The position numbers and the translations under genes were made by a program. Shown in pieces: positions 6,196 to 9,749 of a DNA stretch of 9,749 nucleotides (position 1 is the stretch's first letter; every line of letters begins with the position of its first letter). The stretch is from an uncultured Gemmatimonadota bacterium. GTDB taxonomy: Bacteria; Gemmatimonadota; Gemmatimonadetes; Gemmatimonadales; GWC2-71-9. Below the pieces are notes generated by a model. It did not search any database and was not told the origin of the DNA. It saw only the letters and a list, made by a program, of their open reading frames with translations. The stretch covers positions 1 through 9,749 of the forward strand of contig CAJVYZ010000060.1 of assembly GCA_913009915.1 (NCBI GenBank), given 5' to 3'.

Positions 6196-6585
6196 TGTCG
6201 GTCGGCTCCAAGTATATTATTGTTTTCGTGATGTATTTTAAGGCTGCTCGGGTACCGACGATTGTACCTGAAAGGACGCGGGGCGCAAAGAAGCGCGGGT
6301 ACGTAGCGCAACTCCTCGGCAGAGACAACGGATGGCGGATCCGGACGCGTGCTCCGTACCGCGGATCTACCACCCCGCAACGCGCAATTCGTATAATAGG
6401 TCCGGGAGCCGGTCGGACTTGGGCTTGTTCTACTACGGCGGTGAGGGATCGGTCCATTTTCAAGTGCCGCCCTGCTGTGGAGGGGCAGTCCCGTCTTCGG
6501 GGAATCCACGCTCGGTGCCGCCGATGTCGTTCACGTGGTTACATGTCTCGTGTCCGGGACGCAAGTCAACAAAGGATGTCCTTTA
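6196..6585. other. Divergent intergenic region upstream of the APS kinase and SWIM genes
   Basis: No gene is supported here. For the minus-strand APS kinase there is a possible TTAAAA (6241-6236) and TAATAT (6219-6214) pair with a 16-nt spacer, though its start site would fall close to the SD. On the plus strand a TATAAT lies at 6392-6397 without a recognisable -35. A GCGC-AAAGAA-GCGC hairpin (around 6280-6297) and a small TCCCG-TCTT-CGGGA-type hairpin near 6490 are visible but lack T-tracts. Long open frames across this stretch are a consequence of high GC. Confidence 0.4.
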
Positions 6586-7041
6586 ATGGCGGTACGCAAG
6601 AAGGTTGCTCGAAAAGGCAAGGACGAGACCCGCACCCGACCGCGCTTCCGGGGGTGGCTGTCGACGGATGCCGAGGAGATCGAGCGGCGGCGGCTGCGCG
6701 GGCGCGAGGAGGCGATCCGCATCGAGGCACTGGAAACGGGCCGGCCGTTCTTCGGCACCTTTCTCGCCCGATCGGACGGCGGCGGCAGTTATCGAGTCGA
6801 GATCCGCTCCCTCACCGAACACATCAACTCGTGCGAGTGCCCGGACTATCGGGTCAACGGTCTCGGCACCTGCAAGCACATCGAGGCGGTCCTGCACCGG
6901 CTCGAACGGGGACGCAGGCGCCGCTTCCGGGCAGCGGCGGCCCAGGGCGGCGAGATCCTCACCGGGCGTCTGCGGGCGCTCGATCTGCTGAACGAACGCG
7001 ATCCAGGCGCGGCTTGCCGCAAGTGGCTCGCGGCACCATAA
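6586..7041 (+). CDS. SWIM zinc-finger protein, short; possibly the N-terminal remnant of an SNF2-type helicase
   Basis: The protein is 151 aa. A basic N-terminus is followed by 'ETGRPFFGTFLARSDGG', then 'RSLTEHINSCECPDYRVNG' and TCKHIEAVLHRL, giving the CxCx(n)CxH zinc ligands of a SWIM domain (zinc binding, DNA or protein contact). In bacteria this arrangement, including the following Arg-rich RRRRFRAAAAQGG, commonly opens large SWI2/SNF2 helicases. No helicase follows, and after about residue 125 the sequence no longer looks like that family, so a truncation is likely, although a free-standing SWIM protein is possible. The start ATG at 6586 has AAAGGA about 9 nt upstream; an earlier in-frame ATG at 6535 has no SD. 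The stop at 7041 is 8 nt before the DUF1028 gene. Confidence 0.65.
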   Translation: MAVRKKVARKGKDETRTRPRFRGWLSTDAEEIERRRLRGREEAIRIEALETGRPFFGTFLARSDGGGSYRVEIRSLTEHINSCECPDYRVNGLGTCKHIEAVLHRLERGRRRRFRAAAAQGGEILTGRLRALDLLNERDPGAACRKWLAAP

Positions 7042-7049
7042 CCGCCCTT

Positions 7050-7778
7050 ATGACCGCGCCCCAATCGCCCCCCTGCCAAGCCTATCTCGCGCTGCCGCCG
7101 GAGACCGCGCCGGAGGCCCTGGCCGCCCTCCTCGCCGCCGACACCCAGCGCGAGGTGCGCCAGGTCGGGATGGTCGATGCCAGGGGCGGGCTGGCCACCC
7201 ACACCGGAACGATGTGCATCCCCGAGGCCGGGGGCCGAATCGGGACAAGCTTCGCGGTCCAGGCCAACCTCATGGACCAGGCGACGGTCTGGCCCGCCAT
7301 GGCCAGGGCCTTCACGAACGCCAAGGGCGACCTCGCGGACCGTCTCCTGGCCGCCCTGGACGCGGCCGAGGGGGAGGGGGGCGACATCCGCGGCCGCCAG
7401 TCAGCGGCGCTCTTGGTCGTGAAGGGCAAGGCCAGCGGAGCGCCCTGGGCGGACCGGATCTTCGATCTCCGGGTGGAGGACCATCCCGAGCCCCTTCAGG
7501 AGCTTCGGCGCCTCGTCCGGATCCAGCGCGCCTACACCCACATGACCGCCGGGGACGACTGTCTGGCCGTGCAGAAATGGTCCTGCGCCGAGCGCGAGTG
7601 CGGGGCCGCTCGCCGCCTGGAGCCGGAGAACGCCGAGATGACGTTCTGGTACGCCGTCGCCCTGGCCACCGTCGGGAAACTGGACAACGCCCGCCCGCTC
7701 TTCGCCCAGGCCTTTGCCGCAGACCCCCGCCTTGCTCGGAAATGGCCGCTTCGTCTCGTCCCATCAGTCTCAAGGTGA
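7050..7778 (+). pseudogene. DUF1028 family protein (Ntn-hydrolase-like), N-terminally truncated
   Basis: The frame encodes 242 aa from the ATG at 7050. From about residue 18 it matches DUF1028: 'EALAALLAADTQREVRQVGM' then VDARGGLATHTG, then 'MDQATVWPAMARAF', 'GGDIRGRQSAALLVVKG' and 'DLRVEDHPEPLQELRRL'. The last ~70 residues are a TPR-like helical tail ('AEMTFWYAVALATVGKLDNA'). Family members normally carry about 60 further residues at the N-terminus, including the 'SIVARD...GVGAVATQ' region. These are missing and replaced by an unrelated MTAPQSPPCQ leader with no SD. It therefore probably lacks function. Its end abuts the antisense amidohydrolase fragment within about ten bases near 7722-7732. 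The substrate of the family is not established. Confidence 0.72.
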
Positions 7779-8175
7779 AGTCACCGGCGCCGTCGTCCGC
7801 GTTGAGGATATGCGCGTGGGCGTCTACGAACCCGGGAATCACCGCCCGGCCTTCGCAGTCAAGTCGCGCCAGAGAGGCCAGGCCTTGAGGAAGTCGCTCG
7901 GCCGGGCCGGCCCAAGCGATCTTGCCTTTGCGGATGGCGACGGCTGCGTTGGTCACGAGGCCTGCGACCCCAGGGAACCTCGGATCGTTGGTGGCGAGCA
8001 CGCCGACGTTGTCCAAGACCATGTCCCCGGTCGGGGTTGTGCGTTCACGAACGAGTTCGTCCGCGAGGCGGACACAGTCTGCACAGATGGCAGCCCGACC
8101 CGATCCTGAGATAAGCGCAGAGACACGATCTTCTCGCGTTCCGCAAAAGCTGCAGACCCTTACACCCATACCCAC
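7725..8175 (-). pseudogene. ClpX-type C4 zinc finger fused to an imidazolonepropionase-like amidohydrolase, 3'-truncated
   Basis: Residues 8-34 form a ClpX-type zinc-binding domain (CSFCG...ICADC; Cys 8, 11, 31, 34). Residues ~53-150 match the start of HutI-like amidohydrolases: 'AAVAIRKGKIAWAGPAERLP' then VIPGFVDAHAHI, whose His120 and His122 are the first metal ligands, then 'FTLRLMGRDEAAISEQGGG'. The frame then continues antisense to DUF1028 as Arg-rich filler to 7312, so the real protein ends near 7725. About two thirds of the amidohydrolase, with the remaining metal ligands, is lost. The start is GTG at 8175 or ATG at 8169, without a clear SD. It lies 39 nt after the mgs stop on the same strand, so it was part of that operon. 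Both domains share one frame with no break, so the fusion itself looks genuine. Confidence 0.7.
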
Positions 8176-8214
8176 CAGGATGGCACTACCCCGCGCGGAG
8201 CGACGGCAATTGCC

Positions 8215-9354
8215 CTACTGAGCCTCCGCCTCGTATCTGGCAATGGTGGCCTGAAGGTAAGAGATGGCAGAGTCGTAGCCCTTCACAGCCTCGCGGGCTG
8301 TGTATGAAAGAACCCTTGCGACCCAGACGCGGAATAGCAGCGACCGCCAATCGTCGTCAGCGGAGTCGAACCGGGCCAGGGCAACGTCGTACACCTCGCC
8401 CCAAAGCTCATGTCCGAGGAAGTCCACGGCGGGGTCCTCGCGGCCGGCTAGCATGCCGTCGCGCACCGCGGACGGGAAATGACCCAACATCTCGACCTGG
8501 ACATCGGTCCACCCCTCACTCAGCAAACCGACCGTGTCCTCGACAGAATATGCAACCTTGGTCCGCATTGTCTCACCGACCCTGCTCGGATCATCCACCC
8601 GATGGTCTATCTCGGCACTCACCTCGAGTCCTCGTGCTTCACGGACCGCGGAGAAGCATTCAACAGCCATGTCTTCGATGTCCGTCAGACTGCCGTACAG
8701 CTTGTGGAGTTTGCCCTCCGGGATGTAGACCTCAGCGACAGGAAACCCGCCGGCGCCTACCGATAAAGTCAACCGTGTATCTATCCCCCAGTCGGACTGG
8801 GCGACCACGGCAGGATCGTCGGCCAGATGTTGGACGACTTCTCGTGTAAAAAGCAACTCTCCGCCCAGTGGTTGGCGGATCTTTGGCAGTACGGTGCCTG
8901 GCCAGAGCTTGGCGAGACCGGGTCTCGTGATGAACCAAGTGATCATTGCGTCAGTCGATGAGCGTGGGAAATAGTGCCGCACCGCCGGATATCCCTCATC
9001 GGCGGCTCGTTCCGCCTTGGATATCCAGGTCCCCGAAAAGGTCGTGATGTCGGCGTCGTAAAAATGCACCCTTTCGAAATCTCCCTCGGCTAGGAACCAG
9101 GCGAGGGCGGTATTCATCGCATCCCCCTTGCCAGGACGGCGCAACCCCATTCTCATCTGAACGAGGGTGTGTACGGGAACTCCGGTTTGTCGCCCTACCT
9201 CGGAGACAGCAGCCTCAATAAGGCCAAAGGTGTCGTCCCCTGAGCTACCGACACAAAGCACAAACGACACTCGAGGGTGAATGGCTGCGGTTCGGATGTT
9301 GGCGATCGCTACAGCGGGATCCTCATCCTTGAAAGGAAAGACGACCAGGCTCAT
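8215..9354 (-). CDS. mgs: Mannosylglycerate synthase (GT78)
   Basis: The protein is 379 aa, close to the Rhodothermus marinus enzyme, and similar from the first residues (MSLVVFPFK). This GT-A glycosyltransferase makes alpha-mannosylglycerate in one step from GDP-mannose and D-glycerate. Visible hallmarks are RPGKGDAMNTAL (73-84), HFYDADITTF (97-106) with the metal-binding D100-A-D102, 'GYPAVRHYFPRSSTDAMITW' (121-140), QPLGGELL (161-168), SDWGIDT (187-193) and IPEGKLHKLYG (211-221), with His217 as metal ligand. All recognised catalytic positions are kept, so it should be active. Mannosylglycerate is a compatible solute of thermophilic and halotolerant organisms. The gene starts 21 nt after the upstream DUF3237-like frame ends, with the ClpX-zinc-finger/amidohydrolase gene 39 nt downstream, so the three form an operon-like array. 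The SD before ATG 9354 is weak. Confidence 0.92.
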   Translation of the reverse strand: MSLVVFPFKDEDPAVAIANIRTAAIHPRVSFVLCVGSSGDDTFGLIEAAVSEVGRQTGVPVHTLVQMRMGLRRPGKGDAMNTALAWFLAEGDFERVHFYDADITTFSGTWISKAERAADEGYPAVRHYFPRSSTDAMITWFITRPGLAKLWPGTVLPKIRQPLGGELLFTREVVQHLADDPAVVAQSDWGIDTRLTLSVGAGGFPVAEVYIPEGKLHKLYGSLTDIEDMAVECFSAVREARGLEVSAEIDHRVDDPSRVGETMRTKVAYSVEDTVGLLSEGWTDVQVEMLGHFPSAVRDGMLAGREDPAVDFLGHELWGEVYDVALARFDSADDDWRSLLFRVWVARVLSYTAREAVKGYDSAISYLQATIARYEAEAQ

Positions 9355-9375
9355 CCCGCTGCGATCGGATCGAAT

Positions 9376-9749
9376 TCAGCTGCTGACCAGATACACCGTG
9401 AGCTCGAGCTTCGGCCCTTCGCCTGTCCCTATCGCGACGGCAACGCGCCCATTGAGGAAGGCAAGATCTTGGTTGGCCGTCTCGAATCGGACCAGCTCCT
9501 GGATATTCGAGACTCCTCCATCGCCCTCTACCGAGATCCCCGTTGCAGAGTACGAGACCATGCCGCTACCTTCACCGATCCGTGCCCGGATGTCGAGTTA
9601 GACGTTTCCGTCACTGCGGACCGTCATGTGGTCGACGCCTCGCAACGGCAACTCGCCATCACAATGCGGGCTTGTGACTGTGCCTTCAAGGTCCACGTCG
9701 ATTCTGGTCCCAGTCGAAACCGGCCCGATCACGTTGAACTTTAGGGTCG
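9376..9749 (-). pseudogene. DUF3237-like protein, interrupted by TAA and partial at the window edge
   Basis: One reading frame runs from the window edge (first codons around 9747) to TGA at 9378-9376, broken by a TAA at 9600-9598. Before the stop it reads 'GPVSTGTRIDVDLEGTVTS' and 'LRGVDHMTVRSDGNV'; directly after it, in the same frame, 'LDIRARIGEGSGMVSYSATG' and 'ELVRFETANQDLAFLNGRVA' to LTVYLVSS. The two halves together resemble DUF3237 proteins (pattern 'R.DGv.eLD.r...' and 'FETg...yaWLN...aVg'). The TAA replaces the residue between V and L that is usually Glu, so a single base change of GAA to TAA would explain it. It lies 21 nt before mgs on the same strand. An internal ATG at 9561 could restart translation of 61 aa. 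Function is unknown. Confidence 0.6.

Noticed and set aside
6228..6330. GEMM-like (c-di-GMP-I riboswitch) core: GAAAGG followed by GCGCAAAG
   Set aside because: The GACGCAAAGCC core, the tetraloop receptor and the closing GGGTTACC-type helix are absent, and the nearest plus-strand gene starts about 250 bp later.
4379..6463. 694-aa minus-strand frame over the APS kinase gene
   Set aside because: It is an Arg/Pro-rich shadow of the real gene; a low stop density is expected in high-GC DNA.
6228..7049. Long N-terminal extension of the DUF1028 reading frame to 6228
   Set aside because: This part is antisense/out-of-frame to the SWIM gene, is Arg/Pro/Gly-rich filler typical of GC-rich shadow frames, and shows no domain.
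7312..7724. C-terminal part of the minus-strand amidohydrolase frame
   Set aside because: After the GGG at about residue 150 the translation is Arg/Pro filler antisense to DUF1028, so it is not part of the real protein.
1..9749. CRISPR array, tRNA or rRNA genes
   Set aside because: No regularly spaced repeats, cloverleaf-like segments or rRNA signature sequences were seen on either strand.

Overview
The window looks like a chromosomal stretch from a high-GC proteobacterium, most likely a sulfur-metabolising gammaproteobacterium. The pointers are the 3' end of comM/yifB at the left edge, a two-domain APS kinase of the kind described from Thiobacillus, and high-GC flanks around a clearly AT-richer island. 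Taxonomy is inferred from gene content only.

Layout. (1) 2-298: C-terminus of the ComM/YifB AAA+ protein, plus strand. (2) About 520-4380: an AT-richer accessory island. On the minus strand it holds a 146-aa all-helical unknown protein, a Rho-independent terminator, an HExxH metalloprotease, and a dCTP-deaminase-like protein whose GTG start overlaps the protease stop (GTGA). Divergently, on the plus strand, lies a MraZ-like regulator with two DxxxR repeats. The divergent intergenic region carries two near-identical 20-bp copies of a MraZ-type operator (TGGGT-N5-TGGGT), exactly 160 bp apart. The right border is a frameshifted C-terminal remnant of an ISAzo13-type transposase with a possible IS end. 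(3) 4471-6195, minus: an ATP sulfurylase-APS kinase fusion in which the sulfurylase catalytic motifs have decayed and the kinase motifs are intact. (4) 6586-7778, plus: a short SWIM zinc-finger protein, followed 8 nt later by a DUF1028-family protein lacking its N-terminal part. (5) About 7725-9749, minus: a disrupted operon. In transcription order it has a DUF3237-like gene with an in-frame TAA, a mannosylglycerate synthase (mgs), and a protein that joins a ClpX-type C4 zinc finger to the start of an imidazolonepropionase-like amidohydrolase and then breaks off where it meets the DUF1028 gene.

How the genes may work together. The best candidate for an undescribed system is the island: a MraZ-family regulator that appears to control itself, and perhaps the divergent unit, paired with a protease and a nucleotide-pool enzyme. 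Deamination of dCTP is an established anti-phage strategy in other protein families. A stress- or phage-responsive role here is inference. The right third of the window shows at least two abrupt gene-to-gene junctions, caused either by deletion or by assembly chimerism.
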